Positions 1-11,985 of a stretch of DNA of 64,000 nucleotides are shown one piece after another. This DNA comes from Uloborus plumipes (taxonomy: Eukaryota; Arthropoda; Arachnida; Araneae; Uloboridae). The stretch is from NCBI GenBank assembly GCA_038373865.1, contig JAXGGA010001054.1:107626-171625 (forward strand), written 5' to 3'. Numbering within the stretch: position 1 is the stretch's first letter; the number at the start of each line of letters is the position of its first letter. The notes under the pieces were generated by a model that worked only from the letters and a program-made list of their open reading frames with translations, had not been told where the DNA came from and did no database searches. A program made the translations under genes and the position numbers.

Positions 1-3000
1 CCTGTAACAGCTTATGGGATTCAATAACTTTTTGTAAAAGCGTAGCTTTTGTCGGCCCCTCCGTGACTGCCGTTTTTTTTTTTTTAACTTCTGATGGCCT
101 TTTTCAGATAAAAACATATTTTTTCAAGCACGGAAAAATCAAAGAGGATGATGAGAAAACCCTCCCGTAAAATTAAACGGCTACTTTTTCAGCACAGGAA
201 AAAAATAGTATCACCCCAAATAGTTAAACATCATAAGCAAAAAAGGAAAAAAATCCTGTAAAAACACCACTTGCAAGAGTACCGTAAATTGCCTTATCAT
301 CACTCCCGCTCTTACTTATCACGTGGAAGCTCTTAATGTGCAACGGAACGGTGTCACTACATATTTAGTATCCCCTAGCTCACGGGCTGGTCTACGCTTT
401 TTTACTACCTGTTTAACGACACGAACTGAAGCTTTTTATTACTTCTTTAAAAATTCGCAACCCGTGCGGTGAAAATTAATGGTAATAAAAAAATCCTATA
501 AAAATAATTTCTTTATCATGCTGTGTGTGTTACATTACAAAGCTGTTTTCTACTCATTAGTTCGATTTTTTTTTCTCTTTAATATCGTTCTCAGTGACAA
601 GGTAATCATTGATAATTAAATGCTTAATTGAAATTTTGAGAGTTTTTTTTTTGCCATTATTTTTTAGATGATGGAGTTTAGTCCCTCGTGGGTACAGGTA
701 ACGCTTGAAAAAGTTATATAAGGGCTGAGATAGAGTAAAAAATAGTCAATGATTCCCTTTTTTTCTGTTATCGGCGTTGCCAAAAATGAGATTAAAAGTT
801 TGTGCAGTTATTTTAAACACGTATTCCGTAGTTCTGTCCCAAAGTGGACACTCGCAATGGATCAAAGGTAAAAATTATGAGGGAAAATGTTTTTTTTTTT
901 TTTAAGTAATTTGATGATTAAAAATTGGAAACTGAAGTTTTTTATATGAACTTCTTAAAATACACTTTTACTTAAATGTTACTTTTCTACAGTGTCGTGT
1001 AAGAACGATATTTTAATTTTTAAAAAAAATTAAATGATGTTATAAGAGCAAAAAATAAATAATATGTGACTCAATATTTGTGTTAAATTTTATTTATACA
1101 CTAGGGAGCTATCACGTGGAAAACATGCGTACAGGTTAATCTTATTTATATGCGAAAATGAAATTAACATTTATGCTGAGTTTTATTTAATTAGTGGGGG
1201 ATATCCCCCTGTTTGCTATCGTTCAAAAACCCTCGGGAACTGCAGGAAGTTCCATTTGGATCAGTTTTTTATCTGAACTCGCTGCCCGGGTTTACTATGT
1301 TACCCACACCTTTATAATTGATCAAGAGCGAGTTGAATAATGAGATCAATTGCTCATAATAACTACTTTTTCTGTACAGTACATTTTTGGCCTTTCCGAT
1401 CTTGCTGGAATACAATTATGGTTGCCCAAAATTTGAGATTGCGCCAAAATCTCAAACATCAGAATATCTCTCGTCATTGAGAACCTATCAACTGGTTTTG
1501 TTGAACAAATGCTATGCAACAAATTTGTGTAACAGTGCTATCCCAATATCATTTTAACCTTCTGCATTCTACTGTTATCTATAGAGTTTTATCTTCTTCA
1601 ACTTCAGCCTTTGCTTAAAATTTTAAACATCAATTATGAAATAGAAACTCGTCCCGAAATTTCTACCTTATAGCCTCTCAACGATTTTATTGAAAACCAT
1701 AAATTCAATGTTCATCCACTTTCTGAGGTTCATATTCTTTTAAATGTTGGTAAGCGGCCTCTGACATAGTGAAAGTTTAATATTCAAGAACTAATGTTTT
1801 TATTCAACTTCTAACAATTAGTTTATTCTAATATGAAACAAAATTTTCACATAATGTGTGGGCGTAAAAATGGTCACATATTAAAAACATAAATCAATAG
1901 AAAGTCCTATTAAAACCCATATGTATTTAGATATTAAATTGGTTCAAGTTTTCAAGGTTGAATATTTTAAACAATGTTATGAGATGCTGAGTATGTGACT
2001 TATGATTCTTTTAAACGAATTTCCAGCTGAAATTGAGAGAAGCCTTTAATTAGAGGGGTTTAAAAGAACAAATTTCAAAAATTAAGTTCTTTTTGGGGGA
2101 AATTACTATTATTTAGATATGGAAAAAAACAATAAGCAATAAAAAAAATTCCATGAAGTGCAAGTAAAAAAGTATTAAAAAATATTTCTTAATTTTCAAA
2201 TATTTCTACCTAAATTCTGTACTTATTTCAGCTCGTTAAAACACTTTTATTTGGCCTTGTCGTGATTTCTATACATCAGTGTTCATGAGTACATTGTTCC
2301 ATTTTGATGCTCTTTCCATGTTATTAATAAGCAAAACAAATGAACTTTTTATCTATTTTTTTTTCCTTCAAACATTGAAAAATGTGTATCATCAGCCATA
2401 AATATAGATTAAAGAATTTAAATTAAGTGCCATAAAGAGAAACAAAAAAATGCTACATACTTTATGCAAATCATTCACCTAAAAGCTTCTTTCAAAGATA
2501 ATGCTATGTAACTGCTAAAAAACGTTTGCAGCGTAATGAAAAATACGAAATGAAGAAATAAAAATAAGACAAAAAAAATCATCAGAATTATAAGGCAAAG
2601 CGCAAAGACTTTCGAAAATAATAATAATTACTAGATTGACTAATTAATTTCCTGTCAAAGTCAACCATTTTATTACCATTCTGAAAATCCGCTTTATTCT
2701 CTGAGCCATCGGAGTATCGTAATTAATTTCTCGATTAAAGGGAAAAAATGTCAAAGTGGAAAAAATGCCGAAAAAAAATCCGTAAAACAGAGTAATAAGC
2801 TCTCTACTGGAAATAATAAATGGTACAAAACATGTCACTAGGGAAGCATTAATCTTAGCTGCAGACGTTGCATAGAACTAGACGTGTTAACGTTTCCATT
2901 AAAACCCGCCTTTTATTTTCCCTCACTTAATAATTTATGTGTTAAACATCGTCCCTTTGTTGGTGTATAAAAAAGAAATATTAATGACAATGAAGCAACT

Positions 3001-3997
3001 GAAGAAAAGAGAGTGAAAAAATGTATAACAAAAGCACAAATGTAAAAATAACGCGAAAGGTTTTTAACGATGACATCTTTTATTTGTTTTGACGTACACA
3101 TATTGTATTATGATTATTTATGTGGTAAGAAGACATTAACAGAGAAATGTCGTCTGCGAGGATTTTTTTTCCTTTTTCGTTATTATTATTTCATTTGTAT
3201 CGAGCAAATGGCAACGCGGAAAAAAAGTAAAGAAAAAGTTACAAAAAGATTTAAAATGGCATAAAATTACAAAGAACAAACACGAATGTAATCAATAAAG
3301 CAGTGCTTTTTCGATTTTAAATTACTTTAATGCGAAAAAGTGATTCTTGAAGAAAATGAAGTATTTGATATGCATGTATTAGAAAAAACAAAATAAGAAA
3401 AGCTTGAAATTTTGAGGTAATTTACTAACTTTAGATTGTTTATTCGATGTTAGATTTTTTATTTAGTTCATGCGTTTGTGTGTTTAAAGGTAAAGAATCA
3501 ATAATCAATCTCTTTTTTGTTTCTTATTGAAAAAAATTCCATCATTTTCTGTGAGTAATTAATACGTCTTTATGCTGCCAAAGACTTTTTAAAACGTTTT
3601 ACGAAATTTTATGTAACGACATCGCAACTCCTAACAGAAACATGACTTTATTTTTTATACAGTCGAACCTCGTTAATTCGAACATCATTAAAACGAACTA
3701 CTGCTAAGAAGAATTGCACTTGAGAGCCTTTTCGTATTTTTTTGGTTCATTTTTTTTCCGATAGGATAAATTACTGTTAAAACAAACTTATTTTGCATGT
3801 CCCCTTGAATAGTGATTGTAATCCATAGTAAATTTTCTTTTATTTTTTTCTTACATTAACTCTTTTTTTTCTTTTATCTCCTTCATTAGATAAAGCAATT
3901 TTCATCATAGATCAGTGCAAAATCAGTAAAGGTTTTTTTTTTCTCTTGGTACAGAAATTAACCCACTTTCAATCGCTTGAAATTAATTTTGCAAAAT
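1..3997. other. AT-rich intergenic DNA, no gene seen
   Basis: Open frames here are 60-65 codons at most, low in complexity, and show no recognisable domain. Homopolymer A and T runs are frequent. The only repeat-like signature is a pogo/Tigger-type end at about 3661, listed separately. I see no RNA gene. Confidence 0.6.
3660..3690 (+). repeat. pogo/Tigger-like terminal sequence (single end)
   Basis: The sequence ACAGTCGAACCTCGTTAATT next to TA resembles the terminal inverted repeats of pogo/Tigger-type elements, which typically begin CAGTTGAACCTC. No matching right end was found nearby, so this is a truncated or solo end. A weak opposite-orientation counterpart, GGTTCAACTGTA, sits far away at 31207-31218. 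Confidence 0.35.
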
Positions 3998-4001
3998 TTA
4001 A

Positions 4002-4500
4002 CCCATTAAATGCCTAGTGTCCCTTTTTAGGGACGGTCCAAAAAATGGGTCTGAATTAGCCAAAAATGAACATTTCAACCAAATAATAGTGTTCATAGTA
4101 CCTTGGTATTGTTTCAATTCATTAATAACAGATTGCCGCACATAACCATTGCTCAGTTTTAATATGATCCTTATCAAGAATGACTTCGTTCACAATCCCA
4201 AGAGCAAAAAGCTATTTTTTGTTAAATTATTCTCCGCTTCCCGGTTTATGTTAATTGCTGTTTTTATTTCTTTTTATAAAATGTCTTTTTAAATAGTATA
4301 TAGTAAGAAGAAAAAAAATAGTAAACAAAGTATGCACCCTCTGGTGTCTATCGTAACTTTTTAGGGACGATTTTTCTTTCCTTAATAAAAAAAAATATTT
4401 CTTACGTGACATTTTTTTAATTATTTTTCCTGTCCATTAAACACTATTCATAACCAGTGTACAAAATATCTTTGGAAAAAAAAAGTCAGGCATTAATGGA
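4002..4500. mobile_element. piggyBac-like MITE flanked by TTAA
   Basis: TTAA at 3998-4001 and 4501-4504 flanks imperfect inverted ends: CCCATTAAATGCC on the left, GGCATTAATGG on the right. A TTAA duplication with ends starting CCC is the signature of the piggyBac superfamily. The ~500-bp interior has no coding capacity but carries two copies of a TTTTTAGGGACG motif. This is a non-autonomous element. The last right-end base is mismatched, so it is somewhat diverged. Confidence 0.6.
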
Positions 4501-4594
4501 TTAAAGAATTTACACTATTCTTCCTCCGTAAATGCTTCAAAACAAAATAAAACATTTTATTCGCCCCCTTTTGCTTGCCATTGTTTCAACTAAA

Positions 4595-4831
4595 CTAGAA
4601 ATTCAGCAGAAGTTCCTTTATAGTGGCGCTTTGTTTAACCAAAACATTGGTTTTGACGTCATCACCAACGGAAATATCGTTTAACTTCTTCTCATTTAAC
4701 GTCATAGTTGAAATATCAATTTCCGTTTCAACACCATTTTTCGCAGTTTTCCTTTTCTTTTCTTTAAAAGTAATATTCAAAGAATTTTGAAAAAATTCCA
4801 CAGGTAGATACAGAGTCTTCATCATTGTCAT
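4595..4831 (-). other. short ORF of unknown status (78 codons)
   Basis: This minus-strand frame is less low-complexity than its neighbours and translates to a mixed Lys/Glu/Thr-rich peptide ending IKELLLNF. I recognise no domain, and no splice context or homologue could be tested. It could be a chance ORF, a decayed transposon fragment, or a small exon. It abuts the piggyBac-like MITE, and decayed repeat DNA is the more likely explanation. Confidence 0.12.
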
Positions 4832-5061
4832 ACTACAATACTCGTAACTAGAATGGTTAAGGAAAATAGACTCTGCCTATTATCCGTTTCGTTAATCTTT
4901 GAGAATTTAATGGTTCATTAAAAGTTATGGAGGTACGTGTGAAACTAAATAACATTTTTATAATTAAAGAAGAAATGGAGACTTCGAGAGTAATCACGAA
5001 ATGAAACATTATCTAATAAAACTAGTGATAAAAAAGAAAGTTATGTCAGAGTAATTATTTA

Positions 5062-5469
5062 CACCGTTAAAACTACAGGTTGCACAAGGTACCTTTAGGG
5101 GGGAAACGTTGTAGCACCAGCGGCACCCCCTGAAGGGTACCACTTGACTTCCAATGGCACCCTTAAAGTGCATTAGGCTGCCTAGGGTACCAGGGGTAAG
5201 CATGGAGTGCCACATAGAGCCACATGGCACCTTCAAGGGTACCATAGGGAGTCAAGTGGCACCCCTAAGGAGGTGCCGCTGGAGCAGGCCCGTCATTTAG
5301 AGGGGTCAGGGGGTCAATTGCCCCCTCCTCCTGCCTTTGAGAAATCATTTGGATTGTGTTTGCCCCCTTTGCCCCCCCCCCCTGGAAAAAATTGAAATGA
5401 CGGCCCTGCGCTGGAGCTACAACGTTTCACCCTTAAAGGTGCCTTGTGCAACCTGTAGTTTTAACAGTG
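5062..5469. mobile_element. Tc1/mariner-like MITE with TA duplication
   Basis: Inverted arms of about 70 bp begin CACCGTTAAAACTACAGG on the left and end in TAGTTTTAACAGTG on the right. TA lies at 5060-5061 and 5470-5471. The TA target and CACTGTTAAAA-type ends fit the Tc1/mariner superfamily. The interior is full of GGTACC and GGCACC palindromic motifs and codes for nothing recognisable. A hAT MITE has inserted into it. Confidence 0.7.
5285..5408. mobile_element. 124-bp hAT MITE nested in the mariner-like MITE
   Basis: The ends are CAGGCCCGTCATTTA and AAATGACGGCCCTG. The flanks are a perfect 8-bp target duplication, CGCTGGAG, at 5277-5284 and 5409-5416. An 8-bp TSD with CAG-type ends is diagnostic of hAT. 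The tiny interior is C/G-run rich. The insertion is younger than its mariner-like host. Confidence 0.8.
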
Positions 5470-6320
5470 TACTCCTACAGAAGCTTTGTCTTTGTTTTAC
5501 AAAATTGGATAAAGTAGTTAAATACTAAAAAAGAAAAATAAAGAAAACTATGTTATCAAGACGGATTTGCTGAAAACATAGCGTTGTACTGCAGTTGGAG
5601 AGCAAAAAAGAAAGGATGAAAGAAAAAAAATCTAATTACTGTCATAAAGCATGTTTCAGAAAGCTTCTGTGAAGTAATTTTATTGCTGAGAAGTTATTGC
5701 ACCAAACAGGTCAGATGAGCCTATTGAAAATACCAAATTATAAAAATTTATTAGTCTCCGGATTTTGAAAAAGATCGACCTGGAGTTTTCAAATCTACAA
5801 TTTTAAAATTAAATTAGATTGAAATTTTCAGAGTCATTTCAAAATAGCAGGAGTATTTTCTTTAGCACGTAGTGAAAAGAATGAAATTCTGCAAAAATAA
5901 ATAAATAAATAAAGTGTTTGAAATTTTAAAATAGCAGTAAACCTTACTCTTTAGCAAGCTATCTAACGAAGTTTTATTGGATCAATATTCTGCAGATGTG
6001 ATCAGAACTGCAAAATAGGTAAATATTGCGACAACCACCAAAACAAAGGAGGTTTTAAGAATCAATTAATACGAAAAATTCAAAACGATTGAAACCATAT
6101 TGTAGATATCATCATGTCAATATGACTGTGATTAACGTCTATGAGGCAGCAGTCAATGTTGTTTAGGTTACTAATTCCGCAACAGTAGAGGGATAATAAG
6201 ACATGTGTTCTGAATTCAAATTAAATTATATTGTGATAGGATAAAGTAAAATGCTGAATCGACTGTATACTCGTAGTTGACATGATTTTACACTGGCATT
6301 CTAAAGCACTAGCTTCTCTT
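5470..6320. other. intergenic DNA, nothing recognised
   Basis: AT-rich sequence with no ORF of note, no repeat ends and no RNA signature that I can support. Confidence 0.5.
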
Positions 6321-6324
6321 TTTA

Positions 6325-6560
6325 ACCCCCGACGCAACAAAGAAGGGTGTTATAAGTTTGGCGTGTCTGTGTATCTGTTTGTGGCAATCTAGCGTCTAAA
6401 TGGATGGACCGATTATGATTTGCTTTTTTTACACGAGAACTGATCGAGAATAATCTTAGTTAAGTCGCGTCTTCGGATGACATTAAATAACGAAGATATG
6501 AATTAAAAACCTATGAAAAGTTTTTTGCCATTTTTGAAGTGTAAACATACTTAAAAATTT
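6325..6560 (+). repeat. dispersed repeat fragment (CCGACGCAA...GGACCGATT type)
   Basis: A segment reading AACCCCCGACGCAACAAAG, then GTGTCTGTGTATCTG, then ATGGATGGACCGATT resembles a dispersed repeat type I recall from arthropod genomes. No TSD or coding capacity is visible. It directly precedes family-A copy 1. Family placement is uncertain and the call rests on recognition of the pattern only. Confidence 0.35.
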
Positions 6561-6666
6561 CAAACAATAGTACCAAAAAGATTTTCTGCGTCTGATGGAA
6601 TGTGTTTGGAGCTTCTATGTTACATAGAGCTTTAATTATAACGTTCTTTAGTAAATTCGGCTTAAC

Positions 6667-8203
6667 CTTTTTAGCCTACTTTCCCGTTAAAAATAAAATA
6701 AAGACGAAAAAAGTATTAAAAGTAGCTTAATGCATCTAAAAAATATCGCCAAGTTAAAAAAATAAAAAGGTAAAATGAAAATCGAAAAATTAAAAATTTG
6801 AAAGTAGGGTATTGAGATGGGGAATTTGTGTGTCGGTTGGTCGGTCTGTCGGTCTGTCTGTCTGTCCCCCCCTAATAACTTTTGAATGAACATTCCGATT
6901 TGGAACTTTTTTTTGTTGGAAAGATCTCGGCGAGTACAGCTCATTCCCATATCTACATTTTTGATTTGAATAATTTTTTGTTCAACATTGAACCGTTCAA
7001 ACAAGCTCTCACCCCTAATAACTTTTGAGTGAACCGTCCGATTTAAACAAACTTTTTTTTGTTCGAAAGATCTCGGCAAGGACACTTCATCCCCGTTTTT
7101 AAATTTCCGATTTGAACAATTTTTCGTTCAACATTGAACCGTTCAAACAAGCTCTCACACCTAATAACTTTTGAATGAACAGTCCGATTTAAACAAACTT
7201 TTTTTTGTTCAAAAGGTCTCGGCAAGGATGCTTCATTACCGTATTTAAATTTTCAATTTGAACATTTTTTTTGTTCAACATTGAAGGGTTCAAACAACCT
7301 TTCCCCACATAATAACTTTTAAGTGAACCGTCCGAATTGAATAAACTTTTTTTTGTTCGAAAGATCTCGGAGAGGCTCATTCCTATATTTCACTTTTCAA
7401 TTTGAACCATTTTTCGTTCAATGATTGAACCGTTCAGAAAAAAAATATAACATGAGCGTCTACGGGAAATTTAAGTTGAATGTTGATTCTGAACTTAAAG
7501 GCGGATTTCTTTCAAACTAACTTTGTTAGAAAATGGTTTAGATAAATAATGTATTGTAAAGTACTTTTCTGAATAATCTTCTGTGAGGACTCTGATTCCG
7601 ACTCCGACTCCGCGAACATGGCGGAAATACAGGCTCAGAAAAAATGACTGAACGTGCAGACGATTTTTTGTTTATTTATTTATTTGTTTGTTTAATTTAT
7701 TATTATTATTTTTTTTATCAGACGATTTTTTTTTTTTTTGTTAACAAAAATTTTTCATTCACGAGAGCATTTTATTCCTTATTTATATTTAACAACTCGG
7801 CAACGGATTAAAAATGAAATTCAATACATTTTATTAACGAACAAGTTTTTTTTCTTTCTTTGATAAAATGTGTTTTGAAGCTCTTTGTACTTTTATTTTA
7901 TTTATTTTTTTTTTTCTTTTGAAAACGATTGTGGAATTTTTCTACGGAAGAACTATAACAGTTACATTCTTTAAAAGGTGCGACAAAACTTTATTGACTC
8001 GTTTATTTACTTTTTACGTGTCTATTTTATCTGATGAGAGGGGTATATTTTGCTTTCAGAAATCAGCTTTAAGTGCTATAAAGATATGGTTGACATAATT
8101 TTTAGTTTCAGATAATCAAGAGAATATTAATCAGATGCTACAATGCCGATGTCGATGTACGGGAAAGTAGGCTAGTTTAGTTCTTGACAGAACTTCTTGT
8201 TTA
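6667..8203 (+). mobile_element. family-A repeat copy 1 (non-autonomous, GCCTACTTTCCCGT ends)
   Basis: One of three long related copies in this window (also 27428-29159 and 50458-51763). The left end reads CTTTTTAGCCTACTTTCCCG. The right end reads ACGGGAAAGTAGGCT and continues to GTTCTTGACAGAACTTCTTG, which contains a 5-bp hairpin (GTTCT/AGAAC). The inner GCCTACTTTCCCGT is an inverted repeat of the two ends. The interior has a (GTCT)n/(GTCG)n tract, four tandem ~147-bp units (6867-7440) and a block with GACTCCGACTCCG. There is no transposase. I could not assign a superfamily. Confidence 0.6.
6867..7440. repeat. tandem repeats of ~147 bp inside family-A copy 1
   Basis: Four units each carry CTAATAACTTTT, AGTGAACAGTCCGATTTAA-like, TTCGAAAGATCTCGG and GTTCAACATTGAACCGTTCA-like blocks, at spacings of about 144, 147 and 148 bp. 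The period is close to a multiple of three. The minus strand is therefore open for long stretches and repeats the peptide motif SLFERFNVE. The motif also occurs in copies 2 and 3. Confidence 0.75.
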
Positions 8204-8768
8204 TCGATTGAAAACAGGTGTCATTGTTGGCAGACAAGGAAATAAAATTCAATGATTTGAAATGTTTATCCGTTGCCAATTTCTATTTGTCAGCAATTAA
8301 AATACTTGTTACTTATTTGTAGTGTAAGGATTTTAAAAAGATTTGAAATTATCCCTCTTTATTATGTTTTGCAACAAGTCAAATTTTACAAATAAGGATT
8401 ATCAAGGCTAATAGGTCTTGATAATATTATCAAGGCCTTTTCCATGTTTACTCTGACTTCTCGAAAACAACTAATATATTGAAATTTGAAATGCTTTCTG
8501 ACGAGTGAAGTTCGTTTTAGTATTAGATCGGCAATCAGGTTCGAGTTTCTTAAATTTTTCAACTTAATCTCAGTAGTACTTGTGAAATCTTATAATAGTA
8601 TACAACTTCAAAATTCAGAATTCTACCACCAATAAAAGTTGAATATTCGACACGAGTTAATGCATGCTTAAAGCAGACATTTTCGACATTAATTAAATTT
8701 GCGAAAGATATTCCAGAATAATATAAGAATCAATGTTGAAACTTTTTTCTACCTTAGAACTAAAAATA

Positions 8769-10237
8769 CACTGCGATGCAAAAGTTTAGACAAAATGCAA
8801 ATATGTGAATAAAAAGAAAACTATTCAACGAAATGCTTTCAAATTTGTACTGCAGGTACACAATATGGTCCCGAATATGTATCTGGAGTTCTTAAAACTA
8901 TAACTGGAATCAAATTTTGGATATTATAAAAGACATTTTTTTACATTGTTGCAAAAGTTTAGACAATAGTCAGATTTTATGCAAATATCCCTTGAAATGT
9001 GATTGATGGAGGAAATGCGGGTCTGTATTATTCATTAAAAAAGTGCAGAGATTGCTGAATAAAAAATCAAAATCTCAGAAGCTCTTTAGTTCTCGTGTAA
9101 ACAAGATGAGAAAGTTTGGAAGCCGAAATTTGAAAATGAACCTACTTTATTAATTTTTTATCTTTTAAATCGGCTCTAGTATGGTAGTGCATTGTTTTTT
9201 ACTTTATGGAGAGCAAATTCAGACATGCGTATCGATCAAAAAGTTCAAGGAAAATCATATTTCTTAAGGATGAAGGAATTGAAAAAACGGTTCAGACTGA
9301 CGATTCGTCCCTTAATCCTACAAAACTTCAACTTGGGTCAAAAACAGCACGTGACAGCATAAGTAGATGAACAACTGAATCGGAATGCATAAAAAAAAAA
9401 ACAAAGAACAGTGCCTGCGCCTTTTCGGACAGAGTGTCCCAAATAAGACAGATTTTAACGTTAAAATTCAGCATATGTATCATCGTGACTAAAGAATGAA
9501 TGGTACTTTCTTTGAAATATCCAATGATCATATGCTGTGCTGCTTTTACCAATAAAATCTGACTTATTTGAGACACTCTGTCCGAAAAGGCTCAAGCACA
9601 ATTCTTTGTTTTTTTTATGCATTCCGATTCAGTTGTTCATCTACTATTGCTGTCAATTGCTGTTTTTGACCCAAGTTGAACTTTTGTAGGATTAAGGGGC
9701 AAATCGGCAGTTCGAGCTGTTTTTTCAATTCCTTCATCTTTAAGAAATATATTTTTTCTTGGTCTTTTGATCGATACGCATGTCTGAATTTGCTCTCCAC
9801 AAAGTAAAAAACAACGTACTACCATACTAGCGCCGATTTCAATGACAAAAAATTAATGAAGTAGGTTCATTTTCAAGTTTCGGCTTCCAAATTTTTTCAT
9901 CTTTTTTACGCGAGAACTACAGAGTTTTTGAGATTTTGATTATTTATTCAGAAATCTCTGCACTTTATAAATGAATAATAAAGTCCCGCATTTCCTCCAC
10001 CAATCACATTTCAAGGGATATTTGCATAAAATCTGACTATTATCTAAACTTTTGCAACAATGTAAAAAAATGTCTTTTATAATATCCAAAATTTGAATTC
10101 AGTTATAGTTTTAAGCACTCCAGACACGTATTTGGGACCATATTGTGTACCTGCAGTAGAAATTTGAAAGCATTTCGTTGAATAGTTTTCTTTTTATTCA
10201 CATATTTGCCTTTTGTCTAAACTTTTGCATCGCAGTG
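8769..10237. mobile_element. foldback Tc1/mariner-like element with ~685-bp arms
   Basis: TA at 8767-8768 and 10238-10239 flanks CACTGCGATGCAAAAGTTTA on the left and its inverted copy on the right. The inverted similarity runs through nearly the whole element: left arm 8769 to about 9453, right arm about 9555 to 10237, loop about 100 bp. Ends of the type ATGCAAAAGTTTAGAC with a TA duplication are typical of Tc1/mariner. Two overlapping short minus-strand ORFs (about 9615-9825) in the right arm are remnants with no recognisable transposase motif. The arms differ by scattered substitutions, so the palindrome is not very recent. Confidence 0.75.
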
Positions 10238-10463
10238 TATGATATGTTTCCATGGCCAATCTTATTACATTTATTTTTTTCATTGGAAATCTTCCTTCTT
10301 GAAAATGGAGTGTGGCAAAAATAATTATTTTTGTCACAAAGCATTTTAAACAAGACCGTGCTTCAAACAAGAAACTTCTTTTAAGCGAAACAAATGAATG
10401 CGATTTAACTCCTAATTTTTGTCTTACTACGTTGGGTGGTTCAATTCATACATTTCTTACAGC

Positions 10464-10751
10464 AAGGGCGGATCCAGAAATGTTCCAAGGGAGGGGCGAT
10501 TGTTTTTGTTTTCTACTTTCTCCCTTTTTTTACCACATATCCTGGTTAACACATGTTTATTACAAATGTTTCGATCTTTAATTTCGAAAAAATTCCAGAT
10601 CAGAGCCCCAAATCCCAACCACTTTTCATAGTGTGATCGAAGATCATCTAAAATTGCCTCTTTTGAACTTCAAAGTCGAAAAACTGCTGGAGAAGAGTCC
10701 CTCAAGGGAGGGGCGATCGCCCCCATCACCCCTCCCTTGTATCTGTCCCTG
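10464..10751. mobile_element. 288-bp hAT MITE
   Basis: A perfect 8-bp duplication, TCTTACAG, lies at 10456-10463 and 10752-10759. The ends are CAAGGGCGGATCCAG and CTTGTATCTGTCCCTG, imperfect inverts of a CAGGG(A/G)CGGATACA-type TIR. GGGAGGGGCGAT appears near both ends. No coding capacity. Confidence 0.75.
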
Positions 10752-10961
10752 TCTTACAGGCAGGTTTTATTGTTTAACGGAAAAAGAACCAAAACCCTAT
10801 AACCCGCAAATTTTTTTGCCCATTAAAATAGCCTTAATTTCATTTAAAACATCAAAATTCAAACAAAATGTAGGAACTCAGCTTTTGTAAACTTCCATGA
10901 TAAATAAATAATTCCAAATAAAAATTACCAAAGGTATCAAAAGTAGTTCACCCTTAAATAC

Positions 10962-11209
10962 AATTGAAGGGGCAAGTGGATAAAGGTGATATGTGACAAT
11001 TTTTGAAAAACTTACTTTTTACCATGGATGAAGGAGATAAGGTAATACTTTTCTTTTTCTAGAAATTTAAAAAGTTGTCACATATCACCTTTATTCACTT
11101 GCCCCTTCAATTGTGTTTGTGGGTTAACACACACACACTAATTTGAATTTGTGTAAATCGGCGAAATTCAAATGTCACATATCACCTTCATTCACTTGCC
11201 CCTTCAATT
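10962..11209. repeat. small inverted-repeat element with an extra internal arm
   Basis: AATTGAAGGGGCAAGTG followed by GGTGATATGTGACA at 10962-11002 is repeated inverted twice, at 11077-11121 and 11173-11209. The structure is a MITE-like stem with a duplicated right arm. Target duplication is unclear. There is no ORF. Confidence 0.55.

Positions 11210-11985
<776 letters not shown>

Noticed and set aside
64..90. Telomeric or satellite signal in T/A runs
   Set aside because: Homopolymers only; no TTAGG or other telomere repeat array is seen.
6687..7380. Overlapping minus-strand ORFs with SLFERFNVE repeats as a repeat-protein gene
   Set aside because: They arise from the ~147-bp tandem units of a dispersed non-coding repeat; no start, domain or conservation supports translation.
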